Positions 1-9,110 are shown, counted from the first letter of the stretch. The stretch: 51,611 bases of DNA from an uncultured Prevotella sp. (GCA_934204655.1 CAKPZJ010000017.1:1-51611); one strand, 5' to 3'. Made by a program: numbers and translations. Notes: generated by a model from the sequence alone, not told the origin.

Positions 1-341
1 TATCTTTATAGGGTAAAACAGTTGTTTGCATAAGAAATACAGATTGTTAAAAACACAACAATATTATATGGGCCAGAGTTGCGATTTTGCTAATGACCCT
101 CTTTGGCCGCGCAGTGATAACAGATGGCAGGCTGCTGGCCATCCCTACGCGGGTAGGGTGGGGTGCCGGCTTTGTGATGGATGTTGCTGTCCTGGCCGGG
201 ATGCCGGCCCCTATTATATATAATAAGGTATAAAGACTCGGAGATGATGGGGGAGTAGCCGTGGTCATCGCGGTGTGTAGGGGTGTTGTCGTCACGGATG
301 TAATGACCTGACTACAAATGTAAAATAAAAAGGATTTTTAC
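1..341. other. gene-free stretch at the left edge
   Basis: No convincing gene is seen. Two short overlapping open frames (about 65 and 82 codons, opposite strands) have no recognisable features. There is a small perfect hairpin at 143-158 (CCCTAC/GTAGGG) and two GCCGGC copies at 165-170 and 203-208 that could pair. Next to the second copy is an AT-rich tract resembling the one before folB at 28034. Confidence 0.5.
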
Positions 342-372
342 TTGGCTGTTTATCACAATTTTAGTAACTTTG
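342..372 (+). promoter_or_regulatory. Bacteroidota-type promoter of the DUF177-rpmF-fabH operon
   Basis: The -7 element TAACTTTG lies at 365-372 and a -33-like CTTG at 341-344, 20 nt apart. The expected transcription start is about 377-379, only one to three bases before the ATG at 380, so the mRNA should be nearly leaderless. Confidence 0.7.
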
Positions 373-379
373 CACCCAA

Positions 380-907
380 ATGTACGATTTGGCACCTTTT
401 AAAATCGACTTGAAAGGGTTGCATGAGGGCTTGACGACGTTTAAGTTCAAGCTGACCGACGCTTACTTCGAGGCCATTGAGGCCCCCGATGTAGAGCGTG
501 GTGCGCTTGATGTAACGTTGGCTATCAGCCGTAAGGGCAGCATCTTTGAGTTGGTATTTCATATAGAAGGTCAGGTAATTGTACCTTGCGACCTCTGTCT
601 GGACGACATGCAGCAGCCTGTCGCCTGCGATGAGCGGCTCGTAGCCAAATTCGGAGAGGAATACTCCGAGGAGGACGACCTGGTGACGGTCTGTGAGGAC
701 GAAGGAATACTCGACGTGGCCTGGTTTGTCTACGAATTTATCGTGCTCAATATCCCTATCAGGCATGTGCATGCACCTGGAAAATGCAACCCTGCCATGA
801 TGAAAGTTCTGGACGAACTTTCCGCCACCCGAAGCGGCGAAGCGGATGACCGCGATGACGTGGACCCTCGCTGGGAGGCCCTTAAAAAGTTGAATATTAA
901 AGAATAA
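380..907 (+). CDS. DUF177 (YceD family) protein
   Basis: A 175-residue protein of the DUF177/YceD family. The diagnostic part is the central CDLCLDDM segment (residues about 70-77) followed by a conserved acidic stretch. The N-terminus (FKIDLKGL) fits the Bacteroidales versions. The family sits beside rpmF in many bacteria and has been linked to 23S rRNA accumulation and ribosome assembly; the exact reaction is unknown. It is first in an operon with rpmF (19-nt gap) and fabH. The ATG at 380 is chosen because the promoter -7 element ends at 372, leaving no room for an upstream start. The family assignment is firm; the role is inferred from the family. Confidence 0.88.
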   Translation: MYDLAPFKIDLKGLHEGLTTFKFKLTDAYFEAIEAPDVERGALDVTLAISRKGSIFELVFHIEGQVIVPCDLCLDDMQQPVACDERLVAKFGEEYSEEDDLVTVCEDEGILDVAWFVYEFIVLNIPIRHVHAPGKCNPAMMKVLDELSATRSGEADDRDDVDPRWEALKKLNIKE

Positions 908-926
908 ATTAAAAAATTACAAACAA

Positions 927-1112
927 ATGGCACATCCTAAAAGAAGACAGTCTAAGACTCGTACACTTAAAAGAAGAACTCACGACAAGGCCGTAGCTCC
1001 TACACTGGCCGTATGTCCTAACTGTGGCGCTTACTACGTATATCACACCGTATGCAACACCTGTGGTTACTATCGTGGTAAGGTAGCTGTTGTTAAGGAA
1101 GCCGCTGAGTAA
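927..1112 (+). CDS. rpmF: 50S ribosomal protein L32
   Basis: A 61-residue L32. It starts with the basic MAHPKRRQSKTRT segment typical of the family, which sits in rRNA of the large subunit. Two CxxC pairs (CPNC and CNTC, about residues 30-46) form a zinc ribbon, so this is the zinc-binding (C+) form. The leader is A-rich (AAATTACAAACAA) without a Shine-Dalgarno. The stop TAA shares its last base with the start of fabH, which implies translational coupling. Linkage of rpmF to fatty-acid initiation is a long-known bacterial arrangement. Confidence 0.97.
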   Translation: MAHPKRRQSKTRTLKRRTHDKAVAPTLAVCPNCGAYYVYHTVCNTCGYYRGKVAVVKEAAE

Positions 1113-2128
1113 TGGAGAAGATAAACGCAGTTATCACAGGCATCGGTGGCTACGTGCCCGACTATGTGCTCACCAATGATGAGCTGTCGCGCATGGTAGA
1201 TACCAGCGATGAGTGGATAACCACCCGCGTGGGCATCAAGGAGCGCCGCATCCTCACAGAGGAGGGTCTTGGCACGAGCTATCTGGCACGCAAGGCGGCC
1301 AAGCAGCTTATCGCCAAGACAGGCGTAGACCCTGATACCATTGACGCGCTTATCGTAACCACCACCACCCCCGATTACAAGTTCCCCTCTACGGCTTCAA
1401 TCGTGGTGGGCAAACTTGGACTGAAGAACGCCTTCGCTTTCGACTTCGAGGCTGCGTGCTGCGGGTTTCTCTACTCGCTCGACGTGGCTGCTTCGATGAT
1501 TCAGAGTGGGCGCTATAAGAAGATTATCGTTATCGGTGCCGACAAGATGTCGTCTCTGGTAGACTATACAGACCGTCAGACCTGCGTACTCTTCGGCGAT
1601 GGTGCCGGCGCAGTGCTGGTTGAAGCTACCACTGAGGACAGTGTGGGCGTGCAGAACTCTTATCTGCGTACCGACGGCAAGGGCTTGCCTTTCCTGCATA
1701 TGAAGGCTGGTGGCTCGGTATGCCCGGCATCGCACTTCACCGTAGACCACCGGCTGCACTACCTCTATCAGGAGGGGCGTACCGTGTTTCGCTATGCGGT
1801 GACCAGTATGAGCGATGATGTGCTGGAGATACTGAAGCGTAATAATCTTACGGGCAACGACGTAGACTGGGTGGTTCCTCACGAGGCCAACTTGCGTATC
1901 ATCGAGGCTGTGGCCAAGCGAGCCGAGTTGGATTTGAACAAAGTAATGATTAACATAGACCATTACGGCAATACCAGCGCCGCCACCATCCCATTGGCCC
2001 TGTGGGACAATGAGGCCAAGCTGAAGAAAGGCGACAAGGTTATCTTTACCGCCTTTGGTGCCGGTTTCGTCCATGGTGCCTCCTACTATAAGTGGGCTTA
2101 CAACGGCTCTGATTTTGCTAAGAAATAA
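1112..2128 (+). CDS. fabH: beta-ketoacyl-ACP synthase III
   Basis: A 338-residue KAS III that condenses an acyl-CoA with malonyl-ACP to start type II fatty-acid synthesis in the cytosol. The catalytic triad is visible: Cys116 in EAACCGF, His257 in VVPHEAN and Asn287 in HYGNTSA. Length matches the family. The start overlaps the rpmF stop by one base. The gene ends the operon and is followed by a strong hairpin terminator. Substrate preference (acetyl versus branched starters) cannot be read from the sequence; branched primers are common in Bacteroidota. Confidence 0.96.
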   Translation: MEKINAVITGIGGYVPDYVLTNDELSRMVDTSDEWITTRVGIKERRILTEEGLGTSYLARKAAKQLIAKTGVDPDTIDALIVTTTTPDYKFPSTASIVVGKLGLKNAFAFDFEAACCGFLYSLDVAASMIQSGRYKKIIVIGADKMSSLVDYTDRQTCVLFGDGAGAVLVEATTEDSVGVQNSYLRTDGKGLPFLHMKAGGSVCPASHFTVDHRLHYLYQEGRTVFRYAVTSMSDDVLEILKRNNLTGNDVDWVVPHEANLRIIEAVAKRAELDLNKVMINIDHYGNTSAATIPLALWDNEAKLKKGDKVIFTAFGAGFVHGASYYKWAYNGSDFAKK

Positions 2129-2161
2129 CAGGCTGCCGTCTATGACGGCTACTATAGACCC

Positions 2162-2210
2162 AAGCGTGTCTGCAATAGTTGTAATCAGCTATGCAGACAC
2201 GCTTTCTTTT
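2162..2210. terminator. intrinsic terminator after fabH
   Basis: A perfect 13-bp stem, AAGCGTGTCTGCA (2162-2174) with its complement at 2192-2204, is followed by a T-rich tail to 2210. It lies between convergent genes; the T-tract favours the plus strand. Confidence 0.85.
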
Positions 2211-2236
2211 ATACCTCTTATAATAATGAGCGGGGG

Positions 2237-2617
2237 TTAGACAGTCTGCTCGCTGCTTACATTGGTTATCTCGGTATGGGCGGTGCGCTCGTGGCGTGGT
2301 AGTTTCTTGACCACCTCGCTGTAGCTGTGTCTAATCAGGCTGATAACTACATCATCGGCTATCGGGCTGTCTAACGCTACCTGATTCCAGTACTTCTTGT
2401 TCATATGATAGGCTCCCTCTATGCCCGGATAGTGCTCGCGCAGTTCTAAGGCGTAGGCAGGGGCACATTTTAAGATTATTCGGGTGGGCCTGTCCAGGTC
2501 GACCATGGCGAAAATCTTGCCCAGTACGCGGAAGACCAGTGTAGACTCGTCAAAGGGAAAGTCCTCGGTGGCTAAGGGAAGTCCGAGGCAGTATGTTCTG
2601 AATTGTTCTATGTCCAT
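2237..2617 (-). CDS. MmcQ/YjbR family protein (DUF419)
   Basis: A 126-residue protein of the YjbR/MmcQ family, which has a CyaY-like fold and possible DNA-binding activity; its function is not established. Family marks are the N-terminal MDIEQFRTYCLGLP, the LVFRVLGKIFAMV strand pair, and HMNKKYWNQV near residue 77. The last 15 residues are polar and probably disordered. It lies 90 bp downstream of the glycosyltransferase on the same strand with no promoter or terminator visible between, so co-transcription is possible. The functional link is unclear. Confidence 0.88.
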   Translation of the reverse strand: MDIEQFRTYCLGLPLATEDFPFDESTLVFRVLGKIFAMVDLDRPTRIILKCAPAYALELREHYPGIEGAYHMNKKYWNQVALDSPIADDVVISLIRHSYSEVVKKLPRHERTAHTEITNVSSEQTV

Positions 2618-2707
2618 ATATCTGAAATTTTACTGTCACCGTTGTAGATATGGGTTGTCGGCTCATTGTCGGCTGTCAGGCGTGGACAGACTTGGTGTCT
2701 CGGGGTG

Positions 2708-3832
2708 CTACTTGCCAGACGCTGCCAGTCCTCTTATCCATTGGTCGAAGACATCTGCGCGAGCCTGCCATATATGTTCTTTGGGCGCTATGCCCAGATG
2801 GCTGTTTCCCGAGTCAATGAGCTGTGCCATCTTGGTAGCCATATCCTCGGCATTGCCCGCCTGGTAATAAGTGCCCTTGTCGCCTAAGACGCTCATAGGC
2901 TCCCCTATGCGACAGGTGATAATGGGCCGGTCATAAGGCAGGTACATATACAACTTGCTGGGGCATCTGGCCCAGTCCTGCTCGGTATCGCGCATCGGTA
3001 ATATAAAGTAGTCGGCCAGCGAGAAGTAACGGTCTATGTCCTCTTCGCTTACATAACCGGTCTGTTCGATATGGTGGGCCAGCCGGTGCTGTACTATCTC
3101 CTGTCGGACCCCGTCATAGGCAGGGCCGTGGCCCATCATAATGAGCAGGACCTCGGGATGGCTGCGGCGTAGCTGGTCGATGGCGGCCGTCATGGTGAGG
3201 GCACCGTAGCTGTGAGTAATGCTACCCATATAGCAGAATACCTTGCGTCCGGCATAGCGTCCTCCGCATATTTTGGAACGGTCTACAGGCGTGGGATGGC
3301 ACACGCGCTCGTTGTAGGCATAAGGCAGGTAGAGCATGGAGGGATGGCACCGCATGCGCAGGGCTCTCTGGCTGAAAATGTCGTAGAGGTAATGGCTGGC
3401 GCACACCAGCGCGTCGGCCTGGACGACAGACAGCATCTCGAAAAACAAGGCCTTGAGCCTGGCCATGCTATGCAGGCCGGAAAAATGTGACATCAGTTCA
3501 GAGTGTTCGACTACCAGCCGACAGTGCCTGGGCGTGCGCACCATGTTGCGGGCTACAGGGGCACTGAGGTAGAGAACGTCTATATGCCTGTGGGCGATGA
3601 TACGGTTCTTGCTCCTAATCTCGTCCAGTGCCGAGTGCTGGGTAAAGAATATCACGTTGGCCGCGTCGGCACATTCTATTTCTGCCCTGTGGCGGTTCTC
3701 GGTCGTGTCTTCCATGAGGATGGTTACCGCCCATCCCCTTTGGGTCAGTGGGGCAGCCATGCCCAGTGCCCTCTTGGCGGTGGCGTTGATACTGATGTCG
3801 CCCGTAGTGACAAAACAAATGGTAGGTTGCAT
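2708..3832 (-). CDS. GT-B fold glycosyltransferase (GT4-like)
   Basis: A 374-residue glycosyltransferase. The N-terminal Rossmann half starts with ICFVTTGDISINATAKRA, and the C-terminal half carries the sugar-nucleotide-site pattern EEDIDRYFSLADYFILPM followed by SKLYMYLPYDRPII (about residues 265-310), as in GT4-like enzymes. There are no membrane segments, so it is cytosolic or peripheral. The open frame extends to 3895, but the promoter -7 element at 3850-3857 lies inside that extension, so the ATG at 3832 is the start. It probably builds a cell-surface glycan. Donor and acceptor cannot be told, and no polysaccharide cluster surrounds it. Confidence 0.8.
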   Translation of the reverse strand: MQPTICFVTTGDISINATAKRALGMAAPLTQRGWAVTILMEDTTENRHRAEIECADAANVIFFTQHSALDEIRSKNRIIAHRHIDVLYLSAPVARNMVRTPRHCRLVVEHSELMSHFSGLHSMARLKALFFEMLSVVQADALVCASHYLYDIFSQRALRMRCHPSMLYLPYAYNERVCHPTPVDRSKICGGRYAGRKVFCYMGSITHSYGALTMTAAIDQLRRSHPEVLLIMMGHGPAYDGVRQEIVQHRLAHHIEQTGYVSEEDIDRYFSLADYFILPMRDTEQDWARCPSKLYMYLPYDRPIITCRIGEPMSVLGDKGTYYQAGNAEDMATKMAQLIDSGNSHLGIAPKEHIWQARADVFDQWIRGLAASGK

Positions 3833-3849
3833 AAGCAGTCGTATATGGG

Positions 3850-3881
3850 CAAAGGTATTATTTTTATCCTTACTGGGCAAA
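3850..3881 (-). promoter_or_regulatory. promoter of the glycosyltransferase
   Basis: On the minus strand, TTTG (3878-3881) and TACCTTTG (3850-3857) are separated by 20 nt. This is a full match to the Bacteroidota consensus and fixes the start codon at 3832. Confidence 0.75.
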
Positions 3882-3984
3882 CAAAGTGCTGACAATTATG
3901 CGGAGGGTGGCTTCTTTTGCCTCTTTTTTGTCTGCCGTTGGCTACTTTTTCGTCTCTCTGTAATTCTATTTCAGTATTTTTGGC

Positions 3985-3992
3985 TAATTTTG
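3985..3992 (+). promoter_or_regulatory. -7 element upstream of era
   Basis: TAATTTTG at 3985-3992 lies 20 nt before the era ATG at 4013. A -33 element is not clear. It supports transcription starting near 3998, downstream of the earlier in-frame ATG at 3917. Confidence 0.5.
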
Positions 3993-4012
3993 TAGCCTAT
4001 TCCGGAATGATT

Positions 4013-4894
4013 ATGCACAAAGCAGGATTTGTAAATATAGTAGGCAACCCTAACGTGGGCAAGTCTACACTGATGAACCAGCTCGTGGGCGAACGCATAA
4101 GCATAGCCACCTTCAAGGCGCAGACCACCCGTCACCGCATCATGGGCATTGTCAACGATGCCGACTGCCAGATAGTGTTCTCGGACACGCCGGGCGTGCT
4201 CAAGCCCAACTATAAGATGCAGGAGATGATGCTGGCCTTCTCGGAGTCGGCCCTGGCCGATGCCGACGTGCTGCTCTATGTCACCGATGTGGTGGAGAAC
4301 CCTGAGAAAAACGCTGACTTCCTGGCCAAGGTGGCCAAGATGACCATTCCCGTACTCCTGCTTATCAACAAGATAGACCAGAGCGACCAGCAGAAGTTGG
4401 GCGACATCGTAGAGCACTGGCACCAGCTGCTGCCCAATGCTGAGATACTGCCCGTGTCGGCCAAGAACAAGTTTGGCACCGACATTCTGATGAAGCGCAT
4501 TAAGGAACTGCTGCCCGAGTCGCCCGCCTACTTTGCCAAGGACCAGCTTACCGACAAGCCCGCCCGCTTCTTTGTCTCAGAGATTATCCGCGAGAAGATA
4601 CTGCTCTACTATGACAAGGAAATACCCTACTCGGTAGAGGTGGTGGTAGAACGCTTCAAGGAGGATGAGGCCAAGATACACATCAATGCCGTCATCTATG
4701 TAGAGCGCGACAGCCAGAAAGGCATCGTGATAGGCCACCAGGGCGTGGCGCTCAAGAAGGTGAGTACCGAGGCCCGCAAGGCTCTGGAGAAGTTTTTCGC
4801 CAAGAAAATATTCCTTGAGATATTCGTCAAGGTAGACAAGGACTGGCGTAACTCGCAGCGCGAACTGCAACACTTCGGGTACGACCCCGAATAA
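4013..4894 (+). CDS. era: ribosome-assembly GTPase Era
   Basis: A 293-residue GTPase that binds 16S rRNA near its 3' end and assists 30S maturation. The G domain has G1 GNPNVGKST (residues 11-19), the TT switch in AQTTRHR, G3 DTPG and G4 NKID. The C-terminal KH domain contains the GXXG loop in GIVIGHQGVALKK. The frame is open from 3917, but the promoter at 3985-3992 and the family N-terminus (MHKAGFVNIVGNP) favour 4013; ATG 4007 is an alternative. der follows 92 bp downstream, so two ribosome-biogenesis GTPases are paired. Confidence 0.96.
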   Translation: MHKAGFVNIVGNPNVGKSTLMNQLVGERISIATFKAQTTRHRIMGIVNDADCQIVFSDTPGVLKPNYKMQEMMLAFSESALADADVLLYVTDVVENPEKNADFLAKVAKMTIPVLLLINKIDQSDQQKLGDIVEHWHQLLPNAEILPVSAKNKFGTDILMKRIKELLPESPAYFAKDQLTDKPARFFVSEIIREKILLYYDKEIPYSVEVVVERFKEDEAKIHINAVIYVERDSQKGIVIGHQGVALKKVSTEARKALEKFFAKKIFLEIFVKVDKDWRNSQRELQHFGYDPE

Positions 4895-4986
4895 CGATAT
4901 AGACCTCCCCCTGATGAGATGTAGGGGATACTCTCGCCGCCATGGCGAGGGCCGGAGAATGTTAAACTTCAGCAAAACAAACAGAA

Positions 4987-6300
4987 ATGGCAAATTTAGT
5001 AGCTATCGTAGGCCGCCCCAATGTGGGCAAGTCTACACTCTTCAACAGGCTCACGCAGAGCCGTCATGCTATCGTGAGCGACACCGCCGGTACCACCCGT
5101 GACCGGCAGTATGGCAAGTGCTCGTGGAACGGTAAAGAATTTTCGGTAGTGGACACCGGTGGATGGGTAGTCAACTCTGACGATGTGTTCGAGGATGCCA
5201 TACGCAAACAGGTGCTTGTGGCCACCGAGGAGGCCGACCTGGTGCTCTTCCTGGTGGATGTGGAGACCGGTCTGACAGACTGGGATGAGGACGTGGCCCT
5301 TATACTGCGCCGCGCCAAGCTGCCTGTGATACTCGTAGCCAACAAGGTAGATAATAGCTCGGAATACTATGAGGCCGCCGAGTTTTACAAGTTGGGCCTG
5401 GGCGAGCCCTTCTGCATCAGCGCAGCCACAGGAGGCGGCACGGGCGACCTGCTTGACACCATACTGGATCGCCTGCCCGCCGAGAACAAGGAGGATGTCG
5501 AGGACGACATACCCCGCTTCGCCGTGGTGGGTCGCCCCAACGCCGGCAAGAGCAGTATTATCAACGCCTTTATAGGCGAGGACCGTAACATCGTGACCGA
5601 GATAGCCGGTACTACCCGCGATAGCATCTACACGCGTTTTGATAAGTTCGGCTTTGACTTCTACCTGGTTGACACGGCAGGCATCCGCCGCAAGAACAAG
5701 GTGTCTGAAGACCTCGAGTTCTACTCGGTGATGCGCTCCATACGCGCCATCGAGCACAGTGATGTCTGCATCCTCATGATTGATGCCACCCGTGGCATCG
5801 AGGCCCAGGATATGAACATATTCCAGCTCATCCAGAAGAACAACAAGTCCCTCGTGGTGGTGGTGAACAAGTGGGACCTGGTGGAGAATAAAGACCAGAA
5901 AGTTATCGACACCTTTACCAACGCCATCCGTAACCGCATGGCACCCTTTGTCGACTTCCCCATCATCTTTGCCTCGGCCCTCACCAAGCAGCGTATCTTC
6001 CGTGTGCTCGAGACCGCCAAGGACGTGTACATGAACCGTCGCGCCCATGTGGGCACCTCCAAACTCAACGAGGTGATGCTCCCCATCATCGAGGCCACGC
6101 CGCCCCCCTCTATCAAGGGTAAGTATATCAAGATAAAGTACTGTACCCAGTTGCCCAACACGCAGATTCCTTCTTTCGTGTTCTACGCCAACCTGCCGCA
6201 GTATATCAAGGAGCCTTACCGCCGTTTCCTCGAGAACAAGATAAGGGAGAACTGGTCTATGCACGGCTGTCCCATCAACGTGTTTATACGTCAGAAATAA
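4987..6300 (+). CDS. der: ribosome-assembly GTPase Der (EngA)
   Basis: A 437-residue double GTPase needed for 50S subunit maturation. Two tandem G domains are seen: GRPNVGKST (about 9-17) with DTGG and NKVD, and GRPNAGKSS (about 180-188) with DTAG and NKWD. The C-terminal KH-like domain ends with [13 protein letters not shown]. Length matches the family. The leader is A-rich (CAGCAAAACAAACAGAA). A short hairpin (CTCGCC/GGCGAG) lies in the 92-nt spacer after era, but no clear terminator, so era and der are probably one unit. Confidence 0.97.
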   Translation: MANLVAIVGRPNVGKSTLFNRLTQSRHAIVSDTAGTTRDRQYGKCSWNGKEFSVVDTGGWVVNSDDVFEDAIRKQVLVATEEADLVLFLVDVETGLTDWDEDVALILRRAKLPVILVANKVDNSSEYYEAAEFYKLGLGEPFCISAATGGGTGDLLDTILDRLPAENKEDVEDDIPRFAVVGRPNAGKSSIINAFIGEDRNIVTEIAGTTRDSIYTRFDKFGFDFYLVDTAGIRRKNKVSEDLEFYSVMRSIRAIEHSDVCILMIDATRGIEAQDMNIFQLIQKNNKSLVVVVNKWDLVENKDQKVIDTFTNAIRNRMAPFVDFPIIFASALTKQRIFRVLETAKDVYMNRRAHVGTSKLNEVMLPIIEATPPPSIKGKYIKIKYCTQLPNTQIPSFVFYANLPQYIKEPYRRFLENKIRENWSMHGCPINVFIRQK

Positions 6301-6329
6301 GCCAGACACGTCGCCCGACAGGGTGGCAG

Positions 6330-6734
6330 ATGCAGATGAAGAGACATATATACCTTATTATAATAGGGCTGACGGCTGCCATGATGACCGCCTGTACAGA
6401 GCAGCCTAAGGAAGACAACATGGTGGCTGCCACGGCCTGTGCCTATTACGAGGCATTGCTTCGCGGTCATTATGACCAGTTTGTTGACGGAACCTATAGG
6501 CCCGACAGCATACCTGCCGGCTATCGCGAGCAACTTATAACCAATGCCCGTATGTATGTAGGCCAGCAGCAGGATGAGCACCACGGCATACAGCGTGTGC
6601 GCGCAGTGGGTGCCCAGGCCGATACGGCTCGCCATGTGGGTACAGCCTATCTGGAGTTTACCTATGGTGACAGCCTGCGCGAGCAAGTGGCTGTTCCCAT
6701 GGTCTGTGTGCGTGGCGTGTGGTACATGCGTTGA
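6330..6734 (+). CDS. small lipoprotein of unknown function
   Basis: A 134-residue predicted lipoprotein. It has a signal peptide with basic start (MKRH), hydrophobic core and lipobox MTAC with Cys22, so it should be an acylated envelope protein. The mature part looks like a small alpha/beta domain (AYYEALLRGHYDQFVDG, then beta strands ending VCVRGVWYMR), reminiscent of NTF2-like lipoproteins, but I cannot assign it. ATG 6336 (two codons later) is an equally good start. It lies 29 nt after der and may be co-transcribed. Confidence 0.75.
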   Translation: MQMKRHIYLIIIGLTAAMMTACTEQPKEDNMVAATACAYYEALLRGHYDQFVDGTYRPDSIPAGYREQLITNARMYVGQQQDEHHGIQRVRAVGAQADTARHVGTAYLEFTYGDSLREQVAVPMVCVRGVWYMR

Positions 6735-6772
6735 CCTGGTGTGTGGCCTGACGGCCTATACCTATATAATAT

Positions 6773-6813
6773 AAGCGCCCCCAACTATCCGTATGGTGTA
6801 GTTGGGGGCGCTT
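6773..6813. terminator. bidirectional hairpin between convergent genes
   Basis: A perfect 15-bp stem AAGCGCCCCCAACTA (6773-6787) pairs with 6799-6813 around an 11-nt loop, between the der-side lipoprotein and cca. There is no long T-tract. Confidence 0.75.
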
Positions 6814-6834
6814 GCCGTATATTGGCGGCTGGGG

Positions 6835-8265
6835 TCAGTCGCCCGTGATGCCCATCTGCCGGGCCTTGTCCATGAGCAGGTTCATAAGCGGCTCGCGCTC
6901 GTTGGGCACGCGGTTGTCAAGGACAGCATCTTTGAGGGCCTGCTTGAGGGCACCTACCTGAGGGCAGGGAGGCAGGTGGAACAGTTCCATAATCTCGTTG
7001 CCGTCAATGCAGGGCTGTAGCAGACGCTTGTAGTCGCGCTCCTTGAGGTCGGCCAGCTTGGTTCTGACAGCGGCAAAGTTGTCTAAGAACTGTTGCTTGC
7101 GCACCTGGTTCTTGCTGGTGATGTCGGCCTCGCATAGCAGCATCAGGTCGTCTATGTCGTCGCCTGCATCGTTGAGCAGTCGGCGTACGGCACTATCTGT
7201 TACCTCCTCATCGGCTATCACGATGGGGCGCATGTGTAGGTCTACCATCTTCTGGACATACTTCATCTTGGCATCCATCGGCAGTTTGAGCCGGCGGAAG
7301 ATGCCTGGCACCATCTTGGCCCCTAAGTAGTTGTGATTGTGGAATGTCCAGCCCTGTACTGGGTCCCATCGCTTCGACTTGGGCTTGCCTATGTCGTGTA
7401 GCAGGGCCGCCCAGCGTAGCCACAGGTTGTCCGAGTGGGCTGCCACGTTGTCCAGTACCTCTAAGGTATGATAGAAGTTGTTCTTATGCTTACGCCCGTT
7501 GCGTGTCTCTACTATATCCAGGGCTGTGAGCTCTGGCAGCAGTATGGGCAGCAGTCCGCAGCGGTACAGGTCTACAAAACCCTTGCTGGGAGTGGGCGTA
7601 GCCATTATCTTGTTGAGCTCTTCCATCACCCGCTCGCCACTGATAATCTTGATGCGGTCAGCATTGCGGGTGAGGGCATCAAAGGTGTCATCCTCAATAT
7701 AGAAGTTGAGCTGCGTGGCGAAACGTATGCAGCGCAGCATGCGCAGGGGGTCGTCAGAGAAGGTGATGTCAGGGTCGAGGGGAGTACGGATGATGCGGTC
7801 TTCCATATCATAGACTCCGTCGAAGGGGTCTACCAGCTCGCCGAAGTGGTCGCCGTTGAGGCATGCGGCTAAGGCGTTGATGGTGAAGTCGCGGCGGTTC
7901 TGGTCGTCCTCCAAGGTGCCGTCCTCTACATGCGGTTTGCGGCTGTCGTGACTGTAGCTCTCCTTACGGGCACCTACAAACTCGACCTCCATGCCGTGGC
8001 ACTTGACCTGGGCGGTGCCGAAGTTGCGGAACACCGATATGTATGCCTTGCGCCCCAGGGCTTTCTTGAGAGCCTGGGCCACCTGTATGCCGCTGCCCAC
8101 CACGACTACGTCAATATCGTTAGACGGCCGCTCAAGAAATAGGTCTCTTACGTAGCCGCCAACCACATAGCACGCCACGCCCAGCTCGTCGGCCACGCGC
8201 CCTATCGTCCTGAATATGTCCTTGTCGAGCAGTTTGGCCAGCTCGGCGTCACTCAGATTTCTCAT
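6835..8265 (-). CDS. cca: CCA tRNA nucleotidyltransferase with HD domain
   Basis: A 476-residue class II nucleotidyltransferase that adds or repairs the 3' CCA of tRNA. The N-terminal polymerase domain has GGYVRDLFL (36-44) and the metal-binding pair Asp50/Asp52 in NDIDVVVVG, followed by RRDFTINAL (124-132) and the RIIRTPLDP segment. A C-terminal HD phosphohydrolase domain begins near residue 260, with HD at 290-291 (LLHDIGKPK). This architecture is usual in Bacteroidota. The start at 8265 agrees with the promoter at 8287-8318. The gene stands alone. Confidence 0.93.
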   Translation of the reverse strand: MRNLSDAELAKLLDKDIFRTIGRVADELGVACYVVGGYVRDLFLERPSNDIDVVVVGSGIQVAQALKKALGRKAYISVFRNFGTAQVKCHGMEVEFVGARKESYSHDSRKPHVEDGTLEDDQNRRDFTINALAACLNGDHFGELVDPFDGVYDMEDRIIRTPLDPDITFSDDPLRMLRCIRFATQLNFYIEDDTFDALTRNADRIKIISGERVMEELNKIMATPTPSKGFVDLYRCGLLPILLPELTALDIVETRNGRKHKNNFYHTLEVLDNVAAHSDNLWLRWAALLHDIGKPKSKRWDPVQGWTFHNHNYLGAKMVPGIFRRLKLPMDAKMKYVQKMVDLHMRPIVIADEEVTDSAVRRLLNDAGDDIDDLMLLCEADITSKNQVRKQQFLDNFAAVRTKLADLKERDYKRLLQPCIDGNEIMELFHLPPCPQVGALKQALKDAVLDNRVPNEREPLMNLLMDKARQMGITGD

Positions 8266-8286
8266 TGTCTTAGTCTATTTTAACGA

Positions 8287-8318
8287 CAAAGTTACTCATT
8301 TTAGCCCGTCTTACCAAG
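8287..8318 (-). promoter_or_regulatory. promoter of cca
   Basis: On the minus strand, TAACTTTG (8287-8294) lies 20 nt downstream of CTTG (8315-8318). The expected leader is about 15 nt. Confidence 0.6.
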
Positions 8319-8621
8319 CAGAACGCCGTAAAAGTGCAGTCGGCCAACAGCTAAGTCCATGTTCGTGGTCAGGGTCGTAGTTTCTCTCGGTGGGCTGGGT
8401 GTCGGGGCGAGCAAAGGGGCCGTCCCGGCTTTGCTAATGATGGTCAGTAGCCGTCCCGGAGCCGTCATTAGGCGGCCAGAGACGGCAGATAAAAGTCCCG
8501 CGGTACTCACTTTTTGCCCAAATACGTCCCCAAAGTCAAAAAAAATATGTAAGTTTGCATCCAGCAACCCTCGCCCCATTGGGCGTAAGTATCGGCAAAT
8601 AAGTATAGGAAAATCAATAAT
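8319..8621. other. gene-free spacer between cca and a lipoprotein gene
   Basis: Opposing open frames here (for example 8301-8579 minus) look like chance frames with no domain. The region holds the repeat at 8434-8471 and a -7 element TAAGTTTG at 8550-8557 that probably drives the gene at 8622, giving a leader of about 65 nt. Confidence 0.5.
8434..8471. repeat. inverted intergenic repeat, CTAATGA/TCATTAG family
   Basis: CTAATGATGG (8434-8443) and CCGTCATTAG (8462-8471) can pair with one G-T wobble. The segment TCCCGGAGCCGTCATTAG (8454-8471) is identical over 18 nt to 30974-30991 upstream of dnaA. Confidence 0.6.
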
Positions 8622-9035
8622 ATGAATATCAGAAGCCTCTTGAGCCTGGCAGCCCTTGGCATCCTGCTAATGGCCTGTCAGCCCACCGACGAGCAGCGTG
8701 CGCAGTCGCTTATGACCCAGATAGAGCAACTCTATGCCGCGGGCCGCTATCAGGCAGTGCTCGACTCCATTACCCAGTTGCGTTTACAGCATCCGCGGGC
8801 CGTCAAGGCCCGTCAGCGAGCCCTCGTTCTGTGGCAGGATGCCTCCCTGCGCCTGGCCCAGCAAGACATAGCCCGCACCGACTCGGCCTTGCAGGCTGCC
8901 ATAGCCGCCTATAACCAGGCCGGAACCATCCGCGCACGCAACGAGATACGCCTGAGGCGCGACTCGTTACAGGTACGCTACGACGTGCTGGTCGGCACGG
9001 TGCGCGTGATACATCGCAGACAGCAGGAAAAATAA
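8622..9035 (+). CDS. helical lipoprotein of unknown function
   Basis: A 137-residue predicted lipoprotein with signal peptide MNIRSLLSLAALGILLMAC and lipidated Cys19. The mature part is almost entirely helical and rich in Gln, Arg and Ala. It starts with a TPR-like helix pair (LYAAGRYQAVLDSITQLRLQ) and continues into a long amphipathic, possibly coiled-coil helix with a basic C-terminus. It is probably a periplasmic scaffold or adaptor. The promoter is TAAGTTTG at 8550-8557. No family name could be assigned. Confidence 0.72.
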   Translation: MNIRSLLSLAALGILLMACQPTDEQRAQSLMTQIEQLYAAGRYQAVLDSITQLRLQHPRAVKARQRALVLWQDASLRLAQQDIARTDSALQAAIAAYNQAGTIRARNEIRLRRDSLQVRYDVLVGTVRVIHRRQQEK

Positions 9036-9065
9036 ATGGCCCGCATGCACATCATGTGGGCAAGA

Positions 9066-9097
9066 TTTGTGTATGTCACGATAAATGGCTAACTTTG
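9066..9097 (+). promoter_or_regulatory. promoter of the DUF1599-DoxX-tpiA operon
   Basis: TTTG (9066-9069), a 20-nt spacer and TAACTTTG (9090-9097) match the Bacteroidota consensus. The leader to ATG 9111 should be under 10 nt. Confidence 0.75.
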
Positions 9098-9110
9098 CAT
9101 CCGGTATATT

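Noticed and set aside
4996..6309. 437-codon minus-strand frame opposite der
   Set aside because: A shadow of der caused by GC-rich codon structure; the plus frame has all GTPase motifs.
8301..8625. Overlapping frames on both strands in the cca-lipoprotein spacer
   Set aside because: Low-complexity translations, no start signals, and they overlap an intergenic repeat.
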